The notes below the pieces were generated by a model. It had not been told where the DNA came from. It saw only the letters and a program-made list of their open reading frames with translations, and ran no database searches. From Qipengyuania xiamenensis (lineage in GTDB: Bacteria > Pseudomonadota > Alphaproteobacteria > Sphingomonadales > Sphingomonadaceae): 64,000 nucleotides of DNA. The stretch is taken from the NCBI RefSeq assembly GCF_019711495.1, contig NZ_JAIGNM010000001.1, positions 310,001 to 374,000 on the forward strand, in the 5' to 3' direction. This document shows, one piece after another, positions 52,334 through 61,592 of this stretch; position 1 is the first letter of the stretch; each line of letters starts with the position of its first letter. The position numbers and the translations under genes are program-made.

Positions 52334-53050
52334 ATGCGACCTTCAGGACGCGCGCCCGACGAAATGCGCGCCATCACGATCGAGACCGGATACACCAAGC
52401 ACGCCGAAGGCAGCTGCCTCATCAGCTTCGGCGAAACCCGCGTGCTGTGCACGGCATCGGTCGAAGAACGCATCCCGCCGTGGCTTCGCGGCAAAGGCGA
52501 AGGCTGGGTCACCGGCGAGTATTCGATGCTCCCGCGCGCCACGCACACCCGTGGCCAGCGCGAGGCTGCCAAGGGCAAGCAGAGCGGACGGACGCAGGAA
52601 ATCCAGCGCCTTATTGGCCGCAGCTTGCGCGCCGTGGTGGATATGAAGAAGCTTGGCGAGCGCCAGATCACTCTCGATTGCGACGTCATTCAGGCAGACG
52701 GCGGCACGCGCACGGCATCGATTTCCGGTGCATGGGTTGCCCTGCGACTGGCGGTGAACGAGCTGATGAAATCGGGCGACATCGTCGAAGATCCGATCAC
52801 TGCCAAGGTCGCCGCAATTTCCTGTGGGATCTACAACGGCACGCCGGTACTCGACCTCGATTATCCCGAGGACAGCAACGCAGATGCCGATGCCAACTTC
52901 GTCCTGATCGAAGGCGGCAAGATCGCAGAAGCTCAGGCGACCGCGGAAGGCGCGCCCTATGACGAAGAAGCGTTCCTGCGCCTTCTTCGCCTTGCCCAGA
53001 TGGGCTGTGCCGACATCTTCCGCGCACAGGACGAGGCGACCCGCAAATGA
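52334..53050 (+). CDS. rph: Ribonuclease PH
   Basis: The ATG at 52334 gives 238 residues, the normal length; the open frame back to 52271 adds unrelated residues. The phosphorolytic RNase trims tRNA 3' ends. Typical blocks are '[13 protein letters not shown]', '[13 protein letters not shown]' and '[18 protein letters not shown]'. It is divergent from hrcA and overlaps rdgB by 4 bp. Confidence 0.95.
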   Translation: MRPSGRAPDEMRAITIETGYTKHAEGSCLISFGETRVLCTASVEERIPPWLRGKGEGWVTGEYSMLPRATHTRGQREAAKGKQSGRTQEIQRLIGRSLRAVVDMKKLGERQITLDCDVIQADGGTRTASISGAWVALRLAVNELMKSGDIVEDPITAKVAAISCGIYNGTPVLDLDYPEDSNADADANFVLIEGGKIAEAQATAEGAPYDEEAFLRLLRLAQMGCADIFRAQDEATRK

Positions 53051-53676
53051 CACGCCGCATCGGTTCGGGCAGCCTCGTGATTGCCACGCATAACGAGGGC
53101 AAGCTCAAGGAAATCTCGGCGCTTCTCGCCCCGCACGGGGTGAAGTGCATTTCCGCAGGCTCCTTGGGCCTGCCCGAACCGGCGGAAACTGGGACGACCT
53201 TCGTCCAGAACGCACTGCTGAAGGCCCGCGCGGCAGCCGAAGCCTCGGGCCTCCCTGCCCTTGCGGATGACAGCGGCCTTTCGGTCGATGCACTCGATGG
53301 ACGCCCCGGCGTCTACACGGCTGACTGGGCCGAACGCCAGTGGTTCGAAGGTGAACCAGGCCGCGACTGGTACATGGCGATGGGCAAGGTCGAGGGACTG
53401 CTCCAGCAGAAGGGCCCCGACGTAGACCGCTCCTGCGCCTTCCACTGCGTCCTCGCGCTCGCATGGCCAGACGGGGAGCAGGCCGTCTACGAAGGCACTG
53501 CGCCCGGCACGCTGACCTGGCCGCCTCGCGGCGAGATGGGCTTCGGCTACGACCCGGTCTTCGTGCCCAAGGGCGCGGACAAAACTTTCGCCGAGATCGC
53601 TCCTGAAGAAAAGCACGCGATCAGTCACCGCGCCGATGCGTTTGCAAAGCTCGTAGCGGAGCAATTCGGGTCCTGA
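53047..53676 (+). CDS. rdgB: XTP/dITP pyrophosphatase (RdgB/HAM1)
   Basis: The 209-residue enzyme hydrolyses non-canonical purine nucleoside triphosphates. The start '[14 protein letters not shown]' and the middle '[15 protein letters not shown]' are the family signatures; the end contains 'ISHRADAF' as expected. It is coupled to rph by an ATGA overlap and precedes hemW, a frequent gene order in Alphaproteobacteria. Confidence 0.95.
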   Translation: MTRRIGSGSLVIATHNEGKLKEISALLAPHGVKCISAGSLGLPEPAETGTTFVQNALLKARAAAEASGLPALADDSGLSVDALDGRPGVYTADWAERQWFEGEPGRDWYMAMGKVEGLLQQKGPDVDRSCAFHCVLALAWPDGEQAVYEGTAPGTLTWPPRGEMGFGYDPVFVPKGADKTFAEIAPEEKHAISHRADAFAKLVAEQFGS

Positions 53677-53740
53677 TTGCGGCGCGCACCGGCTCGCCGC
53701 TATAGAGGCCTTGTCCTCACCGTTGACCTGAAGGCAATTC

Positions 53741-54895
53741 TTGGCGCGCTCGCTCTACATCCACTGGCCATTCTGCCTCGCAAAGTGTCCCTATTGCGAC
53801 TTCAACAGCCATGTCCGCGAACGGACCGATATGGCGGCATGGGAAGCGACTCTGCTGGCAGACATGCGCCACGAGCATTCCGTGAAGGCAGGTGAAGAAC
53901 CGCTCGTAAGTATCTTTTTTGGTGGAGGAACTCCTTCACTGATGCCCCCTGCCCTCGTGGCGTCATTGCTGGACGAGGCGGAAAAGCTCTGGGGTTTCGA
54001 CGATAACATCGAGATCACGTTGGAGGGCAATCCGTCCTCGATCGAAGCGGCCAAATTCGCAGACCTGGCAAGCGCCGGCGTGAACCGTGTTTCGCTTGGA
54101 GTGCAGAGCCTGCGCGACGATGTCCTGCAATTTCTCGGCAGGCTCCACGGGGCGCAGGAAGCCCTCGATGCGCTGCAGATCGCTCAGAAGCACTTCGAGC
54201 GGGTATCAATCGACCTGATCTACGCCCGCCCCGGCCAGACGCCCGAGGAATGGGAAGCTGAGCTGTCGCAAGCGCTAAGGCTCGGCACATCCCACTTATC
54301 GCTCTACCAGCTCACCATCGAACCCACGACCCGCTTCGCCACCGACGTCCGGCGAGGCATTTTCTCGCCGCTCGATGACGACCCGGCGGCCGATCTGTTC
54401 GCACTGACACGGGAAATGACGGCAGCGGCCGGGTTGCCGGCCTACGAGATCAGCAATCACGCGCGCCCGGGCGAAGAAAGCCGCCATAACTTCACATATT
54501 GGCGGTACCAGGATTACCACGGCGTCGGCCCCGGAGCGCATGGCCGCCGCGGCGGTGTCGCCACGACGCGGCACAAGAAGCCCGAGAACTTCTTGGCAGC
54601 TGTCTACCGGCAGCAGCATGGTATTGCCGAAGCGCGCTCGCTGGGTCAGCGCGAGCAGGCCTCCGAAGCCATCCTCATGGGGTTGCGGCTCACCGAAGGT
54701 GTCGATCTGGCCACGCTGTCCGGCAGGTTCGGCGTGCCGGAGACGGCCTTGGTCGATCAGGGCAAGCTCGAACTCTACTCGGGGCTTGGCCTTGTGGTCC
54801 GCGAGGGCGACCATCTTGGCGTCACCGATGCGGGAATGCCGCTGCTCGATGCACTTCTGGGCGAGCTGGTTCCGGCAGAGCTGGTGAACAGTTGA
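53741..54895 (+). CDS. hemW: Radical SAM heme chaperone HemW
   Basis: The 384-residue protein carries the 4Fe-4S radical SAM motif C12-xxx-C16-xx-C19 (CLAKCPYC) followed by DFNSH, the HemW hallmark. The start must be the TTG at 53741 because an in-frame stop lies just upstream; an AAGG sits seven bases before it. HemW hands haem to respiratory-chain proteins (the older name coproporphyrinogen oxidase is misleading). It overlaps xerC by 4 bp. Confidence 0.93.
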   Translation: MARSLYIHWPFCLAKCPYCDFNSHVRERTDMAAWEATLLADMRHEHSVKAGEEPLVSIFFGGGTPSLMPPALVASLLDEAEKLWGFDDNIEITLEGNPSSIEAAKFADLASAGVNRVSLGVQSLRDDVLQFLGRLHGAQEALDALQIAQKHFERVSIDLIYARPGQTPEEWEAELSQALRLGTSHLSLYQLTIEPTTRFATDVRRGIFSPLDDDPAADLFALTREMTAAAGLPAYEISNHARPGEESRHNFTYWRYQDYHGVGPGAHGRRGGVATTRHKKPENFLAAVYRQQHGIAEARSLGQREQASEAILMGLRLTEGVDLATLSGRFGVPETALVDQGKLELYSGLGLVVREGDHLGVTDAGMPLLDALLGELVPAELVNS

Positions 54896-55791
54896 GCCGG
54901 CAGGAAGTCCTCGAGGCATGGCATGACCATCTCGCGCTGGGACTGCGCCGCTCTCCACATACGGTCCGCGCCTATCACAAGGCGGCCGAGCGCTTGCTGA
55001 CCCGCAACGATTTTTCGAGCTTCGAACAGGTGGCTGGGCTCACTGCGGGCAAATTGCGCACCCATCTGGCCGCACGACGCGCCGAGGGACTGTCCAACTC
55101 GTCTGCCGCGCGCGAACTTTCGGCGCTGAAGAGCTTCGTCTCCTTCTCACGCGCACAAGCCGGGATGGACGTCACCGATGCCCCGCGCCTTCGCGGGCCA
55201 AGGCTGAAAAAGGGACTGCCCCGCCCCGTCTCGCCCGATGACGCCATGGGACTGGCCGAAACGGTCGAGGCCCTGTCCGCCGAAGGCTGGACGGGGGCGC
55301 GTGACCGTGCCGTCCTCCTGCTGCTCTACGGGGCAGGGATGCGCATTTCCGAAGCGTTGTCGCTGACTGGCGACGTCCTGCCGATGGGCGATACGATCAC
55401 CGTCACCGGCAAGGGCAACAAGCAGAGGGTCGTCCCCATCGTTCCGCTGATCCGCGAGGCGATCGACGACTATGTGCGCAAGTCGCCATGGCCCTTCGGC
55501 AAGGGTGATCCGCTGTTTCGCGGGGTGAAGGGCGGCGTCCTTTCGCAGGGTGTGGTGCAAAAGGCGGTCGCCCGGGCTAGGCGTGCCCTCGGCCTACCCG
55601 ACACCGCGACGCCGCACGCCTTGCGGCACAGCTTTGCTACCCACCTGCTCGGCGCGGGTGTGGATTTGCGTAGTCTGCAGGAATTGCTGGGCCACGCGAG
55701 CCTCGGTTCCACCCAGATTTACACAAAGGTCGACGCCGCGACGTTGCTCGACACTTATCGCAGCGCGCATCCCCGCGAACGGGACGACTGA
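54892..55791 (+). CDS. xerC: Tyrosine recombinase XerC
   Basis: The TTG at 54892 overlaps the hemW stop and gives 299 residues. The catalytic residues of tyrosine recombinases are present: R151 in GMRISEAL, H242 and R245 in HALRHSF, H268 in LLGHASLGS and Y277 in QIYTK. With a partner Xer protein it resolves chromosome dimers at dif. The position after hemW in the rph operon supports a housekeeping XerC or XerD rather than a mobile integrase. It is 41 kb from the repeat array and not an obvious candidate for its integrase. Confidence 0.88.
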   Translation: MSRQEVLEAWHDHLALGLRRSPHTVRAYHKAAERLLTRNDFSSFEQVAGLTAGKLRTHLAARRAEGLSNSSAARELSALKSFVSFSRAQAGMDVTDAPRLRGPRLKKGLPRPVSPDDAMGLAETVEALSAEGWTGARDRAVLLLLYGAGMRISEALSLTGDVLPMGDTITVTGKGNKQRVVPIVPLIREAIDDYVRKSPWPFGKGDPLFRGVKGGVLSQGVVQKAVARARRALGLPDTATPHALRHSFATHLLGAGVDLRSLQELLGHASLGSTQIYTKVDAATLLDTYRSAHPRERDD

Positions 55792-56760
55792 TTACATCGC
55801 CGCGTGACGGCGCTCGATCGCGTCCCAGATCAAACCCGGGGTGTCGGTGCCGTTGAACTTGTCGATCGCGACGATACCGGTGGGCGACGTCACGTTGATC
55901 TCTGTCAGCCACTTGCCGCCGATGACATCGATACCGACGAAGACAAGCCCCCTCCGCTTGAGCTCCGGCCCCATTGCATCGCAGATCTCCTGCTCGCGCT
56001 CGGAAAGGCCCGTTGCTTCGGCATGACCGCCTTGCGCGAGATTCGAACGAAACTCACCTTCGCCCGGGAAACGGTTGATTGCGCCTGCAAATTCACCGTC
56101 CACGAGGACGATCCGCTTGTCGCCTTCCGACACTTCGGGAAGGAAGGGCTGGATCATGTGAGGTTCGGGCCAGGTGAGGTCGAAGACTTCGCTTAATGCC
56201 GAGAGGTTCGTCCCACTCTCGTCCAGCCTGAAGATCGCCTTGCCGCCATTGCCGTGGAGCGGCTTGATCACCACTGAACCGTGCTTTTTCTGGAAAGCCT
56301 TCAGGTCATCGAGATGCCGCGCGATCATTGTCGGCGGCATGAAACGCGCATAGTCGAGCACGAACATCTTCTCGGGCGCGTTCACGACCTCACGCGGGTC
56401 GTTGATGACGAGCGTGGTGCCCTTCAACCGGTCGAGCAGCAGCGCGGAGCTGATGTATCCGAGGTGGAACGGCGGGTCCTGCCGCATAAGGACCACGTCG
56501 ATATCCTTCGCAAGGTCGATCCGGCGTCGTTCGCCGGCAGAGAAGTAATCGCCTGCCACGCGCTGCACGGTTACCGGAGCGGCATGGGCAGTGATCTTCC
56601 CCATCGGGGTTCCGTCACTCTCCCACGCGAGGCTTTCGACATCATAGTGCCAGACTTCGTGGCCCCGCGCCTGTGCGGACAGCATCAGCGCGAAGCTGCT
56701 GTCGCCCGCAATATTGATGCTTTCGAGCGGGTCCATCTGTACGGCGACGCGGAGCGACAT
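55792..56760 (-). CDS. gshB: Glutathione synthase
   Basis: The 322-residue ATP-grasp enzyme joins gamma-glutamylcysteine and glycine. Typical blocks are 'VQMDPLESINIAGDSSFAL' at the start, 'VIKPLHGNGGKAIFRLD' and the Mg site 'INVTSPTGIVAID' near the end. It follows the yraN-like and rsmI genes in the same direction (yraN lies 9 bp away) and ends next to the convergent xerC gene. Confidence 0.94.
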   Translation of the reverse strand: MSLRVAVQMDPLESINIAGDSSFALMLSAQARGHEVWHYDVESLAWESDGTPMGKITAHAAPVTVQRVAGDYFSAGERRRIDLAKDIDVVLMRQDPPFHLGYISSALLLDRLKGTTLVINDPREVVNAPEKMFVLDYARFMPPTMIARHLDDLKAFQKKHGSVVIKPLHGNGGKAIFRLDESGTNLSALSEVFDLTWPEPHMIQPFLPEVSEGDKRIVLVDGEFAGAINRFPGEGEFRSNLAQGGHAEATGLSEREQEICDAMGPELKRRGLVFVGIDVIGGKWLTEINVTSPTGIVAIDKFNGTDTPGLIWDAIERRHAAM

Positions 56761-56769
56761 GCGAATTCC

Positions 56770-57120
56770 TTATGGCTGCCAGGCGTTGGCGATGTGGCGA
56801 GGGAACGCGCCGGGCGCAAGAAGGATCACGTCGACCCGGAAATCTTCGCCCCCTGCGGCATAGCGATGCGCCACCGCTTCGGCTGCAGCGGCGACCCGCG
56901 AAAGCCGGTGCAGGTCGATCGCATGATCGAGCTCTTCCTTGCGCTTGCGCCACTTCACTTCGACGAAGGCGACCAGCGAACCGCGCTTGGCCACGAGATC
57001 GATCTCTCCGGCGGGTGTCTTCACGCGATTGTCGAGGATCTGCCATCCCTTGGCGCGCAGCCACAAGGCAGCGCGTTTCTCGCCGTCACGGCCGCTTTGT
57101 TCGGCGATCTGCCGCTTCAT
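56770..57120 (-). CDS. YraN family endonuclease-like protein
   Basis: The 116-residue protein has the restriction-endonuclease-like fold motif 'GEIDLVAKRGSLVAFVEVKWR', with the D-ExK metal-site pattern. YraN proteins are of unknown function but widespread and commonly encoded next to rsmI, as here (4-bp overlap), and just before gshB. Confidence 0.9.
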   Translation of the reverse strand: MKRQIAEQSGRDGEKRAALWLRAKGWQILDNRVKTPAGEIDLVAKRGSLVAFVEVKWRKRKEELDHAIDLHRLSRVAAAAEAVAHRYAAGGEDFRVDVILLAPGAFPRHIANAWQP

Positions 57121-57971
57121 CCAGCCCGGATTTCCATGGCGCGCGCATAGAGCGTCTTGCGGTCGAGACCGGTAGCTTTGGCGACATGCCCCGCCGCCTG
57201 GCTGGCCTTCATCGTCTCGAGCGCTTCGCGAAGCATCGCATCGGCATCGGCGTCGCTCGGCACTTCCTCATCCGGCGGTCCGACGAGCAGTACGATCTCT
57301 CCCTTGGGCGGATTGGCGTCGTAATAAGCCATCAGCCCGTCGGCGAGGCCGCGGCGGCATTCCTCGTGCAGCTTGGTCAACTCGCGAGCGACGGCGATTT
57401 CCCGCTCGGGCATGACATCCTTCAGCGCGGCCAGCGATTTCAGCAGGCGTGGACCGGTTTCGTAGAATACGAGCGTTGAATCGATGGTCGCCAGTTCCTG
57501 AAGCGTGTCCTTGCGCGCCTTTTCCTTGGAAGGAAGAAACCCGGCAAACAGGAAACGGTCGTTCGGCAGGCCCGAAAGCGTCAGCCCGACAATTGCGGCG
57601 CAGGCTCCCGGCAGGCTGGTCACGGGGATGCCCTCGCGGCGACAATCGTTCACGAGCCGGTATCCCGGGTCCGAAATCATCGGAGTGCCGGCATCGGTCA
57701 CGAGCGCAACCGCCCGATCGCGCATCGATTCCACGAGCCTTTCGCGGTCGCGGTGTTCGCTATGGTCGTCATACCGCCACAACGGCTTTGATATGCCGAG
57801 GTGCTTCATCAGCTTGCCCGTCACCCGCGTATCCTCGCAGGCGACACCATCGCAGCGCTTCAGGATATCGACAGCTCGAAGCGTTATATCCCCGAGATTG
57901 CCGATAGGGGTGGCAACCAGATAAAGACCGGGTGTAAGGCGCTCGGAAACGGAAGGTGTGTTGTCGCTCAC
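57117..57971 (-). CDS. rsmI: 16S rRNA (cytidine-1402-2'-O)-methyltransferase
   Basis: The GTG at 57971 is preceded by GGAGG four bases upstream and gives 284 residues; the longer open frame to 58286 crosses into the divergent lipoprotein gene. The tetrapyrrole-methylase fold is visible in 'GLYLVATPIGNLGDITLRA', 'VTDAGTPMISDPGY' and 'RFLFAGFLP'. RsmI modifies C1402 in the decoding centre of 16S rRNA. It is translationally coupled to the yraN-like gene and is divergent from the LpoA-like lipoprotein. Confidence 0.94.
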   Translation of the reverse strand: MSDNTPSVSERLTPGLYLVATPIGNLGDITLRAVDILKRCDGVACEDTRVTGKLMKHLGISKPLWRYDDHSEHRDRERLVESMRDRAVALVTDAGTPMISDPGYRLVNDCRREGIPVTSLPGACAAIVGLTLSGLPNDRFLFAGFLPSKEKARKDTLQELATIDSTLVFYETGPRLLKSLAALKDVMPEREIAVARELTKLHEECRRGLADGLMAYYDANPPKGEIVLLVGPPDEEVPSDADADAMLREALETMKASQAAGHVAKATGLDRKTLYARAMEIRAG

Positions 57972-58008
57972 CTTTCCTCCATGAACTACCAATGAGGGAC
58001 GCGGCAAG

Positions 58009-59154
58009 ATGAAGCGCGCATTTGTAAACCGGCGTAATCTGATGGTGGCGGCAGGGGCCGTTCTCCTGTCGGGCTGTTCTATCATTCCGAAGACCGCCGA
58101 AACGCCGGGTGCAGGCAGGCCGACGCCCGAACCGAGCGCAACCACCCTCCCCGACGACGAACAGCGCCATCGCATCGCTTTGCTCGTCCCGCTTTCCGGC
58201 TCGAACGGCGAAGTCGGCCAGTCGATCGCCAATGCTACGACCATGGCGATCCTCGATACCAATGCCGATAATCTCCGCATCACCACCTACGACACTTCGG
58301 GTGGCGCACGCGCAGCTGCTCGCGAAGCGCTCGCCGACGGCAATCGCCTGATCCTTGGCCCCCTCCTCGGTAGCAATGTCGCCTCGGTCCGCGCCGAAAC
58401 CGAGGGCACTGCTGTACCCATCATCAGCTTTTCCAACGATACGAGTATCGCCGGACCCGGCGTGTTCGTCATGGGTCACATCCCCGAACAGTCGATCGCT
58501 CGCAGCGTCGAATATGCCCGTTCCAGGGGCGCGCGCGACTTCGCAATTCTCGCTCCCGACGGCGACTACGGAAACCGGGCAGAGGCTGCCTTGCGCAACG
58601 CCTTGACCGAATACGGCGGCCGCTATGTCACTGGCGAACGCTATGCCCGCACCAACACCTCGGTCGTGAGTGCGGCCGGACGCCTCAAGCAGCGCGGCGG
58701 ATTCGATTCCATCCTGATCGCCGATGGCGGCAGCAACTCGATCCGCGGCGCGAGTGCGGTCAAGACCGATGGCTTGCAGATCATCGGTACCGAGCGCTGG
58801 AGCGGCGACAGCGACGTGCTTCGCTCTTCGGCCTTGCGCGGTGCGATTTTCTCCGCCGTGATCGACAGCCGCTATGGCGGTTTCGTCACCAGCTACGAGG
58901 AACGCTTCGGGGCGCAACCCTATCGCGTGGCAACGCTCGGCTATGACGCGGTATTGCTGACCCTCCGGGCTGCGCGTGACTGGCGGGTCGGCCGGGAATT
59001 CCCGGTGAACGTGCTCTATCAGGCTGGCGGCTTCGACGGGATGGACGGTCCCTTCCGCTTCCAGCGCAATGGCGTGGTGGAGCGGGCCATGGAAGTCCGC
59101 GAGGTAGCCAATGGCGATGTGACCATCGCTTCCCCGGCTCCCACCGGCTTCTGA
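58009..59154 (+). CDS. LpoA-like lipoprotein, penicillin-binding protein activator (periplasmic-binding fold)
   Basis: The 381-residue lipoprotein (lipobox LLSGC about residue 23) has the type I periplasmic-binding fold in 'RIALLVPLSGSNGEVGQSI' and later strands, and in this rsmI-divergent position matches the LpoA C-terminal domain of penicillin-binding protein activators. It lacks the N-terminal TPR domain of E. coli LpoA. It probably sits in the outer membrane facing the periplasm and stimulates peptidoglycan synthases, or binds a ligand; the function is inferred. Confidence 0.85.
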   Translation: MKRAFVNRRNLMVAAGAVLLSGCSIIPKTAETPGAGRPTPEPSATTLPDDEQRHRIALLVPLSGSNGEVGQSIANATTMAILDTNADNLRITTYDTSGGARAAAREALADGNRLILGPLLGSNVASVRAETEGTAVPIISFSNDTSIAGPGVFVMGHIPEQSIARSVEYARSRGARDFAILAPDGDYGNRAEAALRNALTEYGGRYVTGERYARTNTSVVSAAGRLKQRGGFDSILIADGGSNSIRGASAVKTDGLQIIGTERWSGDSDVLRSSALRGAIFSAVIDSRYGGFVTSYEERFGAQPYRVATLGYDAVLLTLRAARDWRVGREFPVNVLYQAGGFDGMDGPFRFQRNGVVERAMEVREVANGDVTIASPAPTGF

Positions 59155-59215
59155 CAGGCGGATAACCTTGGCTGCCTTCTTGCAGCCTTCAGGGCGGGCG
59201 ATATAGCCTGAACCC

Positions 59216-61207
59216 ATGTCCGACGATCTGTTCGAAAACACGCCGACTTCATCCGGCGATTACGATGCTTCTTCCATCGAGGTCCTCGAGGGTCTCGAAC
59301 CGGTGCGTCGTCGCCCCGGCATGTATATCGGCGGCACCGATGACCGCGCGCTGCACCATCTCGTCGCCGAAGTCCTCGACAACTCGATGGACGAGGCTGT
59401 TGCCGGCCATGCGAGCCGGATCGAAGTGAAGCTGGAAGAAGGCAACCGGATCACCATCGCCGACAACGGTCGCGGCATGCCGGTAGCCGAGCATCCGAAA
59501 TATCCGGGCAAGTCGACGCTCGAGGTGATCCTCACCACGCTGCACTCGGGCGGCAAGTTTTCCGGCAAGGCCTATGCCACCAGCGGCGGCTTGCACGGGG
59601 TCGGTGTCAGCGTGGTCAATGCGCTGTCGGACTATACGCGGGTCGAGGTGGCGCGCGACAAGACGCTGTACGCACAGGAATTTTCCAAGGGCACTCCCAA
59701 AGGCAAGATCGAGGAAATCGGCGCAGCTCCGAACCGCCGCGGCACGACGGTTACCTTCATCCCCGACACCGAGATTTTCGGCGATCGCAAGTTCAATCCC
59801 AAGCGGTTGTTCAAGCTCGCTCGCTCGAAAGCGTACCTCTTCGCAGGCGTCGAAATCCGCTGGAAATGCGACGAGAGCCTTGTTTCGGAGGAAGTCCCTG
59901 CGGAGGCGGTTTTCAAGTTCCCGGGAGGCCTTGCCGATCATCTGGCCGAACAGCTGGGCGGTCGCGAATGCGTTACCGCGCAACCCTTCTCCGGCAAGCA
60001 GGAGTTTCCCGCTAACGACGCCGGGCAGGAAATGGGCAGTGTCGAATGGGCGATCGCCTGGCCGCTCTACTCCGATGGTTCCACCAGTTGGTATTGTAAC
60101 ACCGTGCCCACTCCCGATGGCGGCACGCACGAACAGGGCCTTCGCGCCGCACTCACCAAGGGTCTGCGCGCCTTCGGCGAACTGACAGGAGCGAAGAAAG
60201 CCAAGGATCTCACCGCTGACGACATCATGGTCGGCGGCGACGTCATGCTCAGCGTCTTCATCCGAGACCCGCAGTTCCAGAGCCAGACCAAGGACCGCCT
60301 GACCTCGCCCGAGGCCGCGCGACTGGTCGAGAACGCAGTGCGCGATCACTTCGACCACTTCCTTTCCGACAATATGGACCGCGGCAAGGCGCTCTTGGGC
60401 CAGGTCATGGAGCGGATGGACGAGCGCCTGCGTCGCAAGCAGGAACGCGAAATCAAGCGCAAGACCGCGACCAATGCCAAGAAACTGCGCCTGCCCGGCA
60501 AGCTGACCGACTGTTCTGGCGATGGCGAAGGCGAAACCGAACTCTTCATCGTGGAAGGGGATTCGGCAGGCGGCAGCGCCAAGCAGGCACGCAACCGCAA
60601 GACCCAGGCGATCCTGCCGATCCGCGGCAAGATCCTCAACGTCGCCAGCGCTACTGCCGACAAGATCCGCGCCAACAGCGAAATCGCCGACCTGTCGCTC
60701 GCCATGGGCTGCGGGACCCGCAAGGAATGCGACCCGGAAAACCTGCGCTACGACCGCATCATCATCATGACCGACGCTGACGTCGACGGCGCGCATATCG
60801 CCACGCTGCTGATGACGTTCTTCTTCCAGGAGATGCCCGAAATCGTACGCGGCGGGCATCTCTACCTCGCCCAGCCCCCGCTCTACCGCCTGACTGCAGG
60901 CAAGGAGAGCCGGTATGCCCGTGACGACGAGCATCGCAAGGAGCTGGAAGAGACGGTCTTCAAGGGCAAGAAGGTCGACGTGGGCCGGTTCAAGGGCCTC
61001 GGCGAAATGAACCCGGCGCAGCTGCGCGAAACCACGATGGATCCGGAAACCCGCAGCCTCGTGCGCATCACCCTGCCGCAGGAGTTCGAACAGCGCGCGA
61101 TGGTGAAAGAGCTGGTCGATCAGCTCATGGGCCGCAACCCGGAACACCGCTTCAACTTCATCCAGAACAATGCGGGCGATATGGACCGCGACATGATCGA
61201 TGCCTGA
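59216..61207 (+). CDS. parE: DNA topoisomerase IV subunit B
   Basis: The 663-residue GHKL ATPase subunit has 'EVLDNSMDEAVAGHA' (ATP site), 'YATSGGLHGVGVSVVNAL', the TOPRIM motif 'ELFIVEGDSAGGSAKQARN' and 'TDADVDGAHI'. ParE with ParC decatenates daughter chromosomes. The length and the Toprim details fit ParE rather than GyrB. The next gene starts within its last codons (8-bp overlap). Confidence 0.95.
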   Translation: MSDDLFENTPTSSGDYDASSIEVLEGLEPVRRRPGMYIGGTDDRALHHLVAEVLDNSMDEAVAGHASRIEVKLEEGNRITIADNGRGMPVAEHPKYPGKSTLEVILTTLHSGGKFSGKAYATSGGLHGVGVSVVNALSDYTRVEVARDKTLYAQEFSKGTPKGKIEEIGAAPNRRGTTVTFIPDTEIFGDRKFNPKRLFKLARSKAYLFAGVEIRWKCDESLVSEEVPAEAVFKFPGGLADHLAEQLGGRECVTAQPFSGKQEFPANDAGQEMGSVEWAIAWPLYSDGSTSWYCNTVPTPDGGTHEQGLRAALTKGLRAFGELTGAKKAKDLTADDIMVGGDVMLSVFIRDPQFQSQTKDRLTSPEAARLVENAVRDHFDHFLSDNMDRGKALLGQVMERMDERLRRKQEREIKRKTATNAKKLRLPGKLTDCSGDGEGETELFIVEGDSAGGSAKQARNRKTQAILPIRGKILNVASATADKIRANSEIADLSLAMGCGTRKECDPENLRYDRIIIMTDADVDGAHIATLLMTFFFQEMPEIVRGGHLYLAQPPLYRLTAGKESRYARDDEHRKELEETVFKGKKVDVGRFKGLGEMNPAQLRETTMDPETRSLVRITLPQEFEQRAMVKELVDQLMGRNPEHRFNFIQNNAGDMDRDMIDA

Positions 61208-61592
61208 CGAGCGCGACCTGCCCGAAGACGCCGAAGGCAGACCCGAAGACGAGGGTGAAGTCATGGCCGGCGACCGCCGGATCGCACGTAGCGATACGGC
61301 CCTGCCCGACTGGTATGTTTCGGACACGCACTATCGCCCGATCCCGATCGTCTGGTTCGCTGGCGCCCTGCTGATGCAGGTCATCGCGCAGCCGGTACTC
61401 GTCGGACTGACCTTCGGCGTCCTGGGCCTGCCGCAACTGGTGGTGGTTGCGATCTGCCTCGCCGCGAGCGGGCTGATCTGGCACTTTACCTATGAGCGCG
61501 GGATGGCCGAGGCTTCCGCAGGCTGGCGCTGGGGTACGGGCCTCATGCTGGCATTCTCCTTTGGAATTACGGCACTGAGCCTGCTGAACTAG
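61200..61592 (+). CDS. Small membrane protein, unknown function
   Basis: The 130-residue protein has an acidic, hydrophilic first third (rich in Glu, Asp, Gly) and three membrane segments (about 50-65, 68-90 and 110-128). It overlaps the end of parE by 8 bp, so its translation is coupled. I recognise no family; it ends 4 bp into the convergent hydrolase-OsmC gene. Confidence 0.75.
   Translation: MPDERDLPEDAEGRPEDEGEVMAGDRRIARSDTALPDWYVSDTHYRPIPIVWFAGALLMQVIAQPVLVGLTFGVLGLPQLVVVAICLAASGLIWHFTYERGMAEASAGWRWGTGLMLAFSFGITALSLLN

Noticed and set aside
54892-55791. XerC as the integrase acting on the repeat array
   Set aside because: It lies in a housekeeping operon (rph-rdgB-hemW-xerC) 41 kb away and has the normal Xer size; nothing links it to the repeats.
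59170-59187. GGCTGC/GCAGCC hairpin after the LpoA-like gene as a terminator
   Set aside because: Stem of six bases with no T-run; too weak to list as a feature.
59249-61327. Long minus-strand open frame (692 codons) opposite parE
   Set aside because: Shadow of parE; high GC3 removes stops from the antisense frame. No SD or domain.
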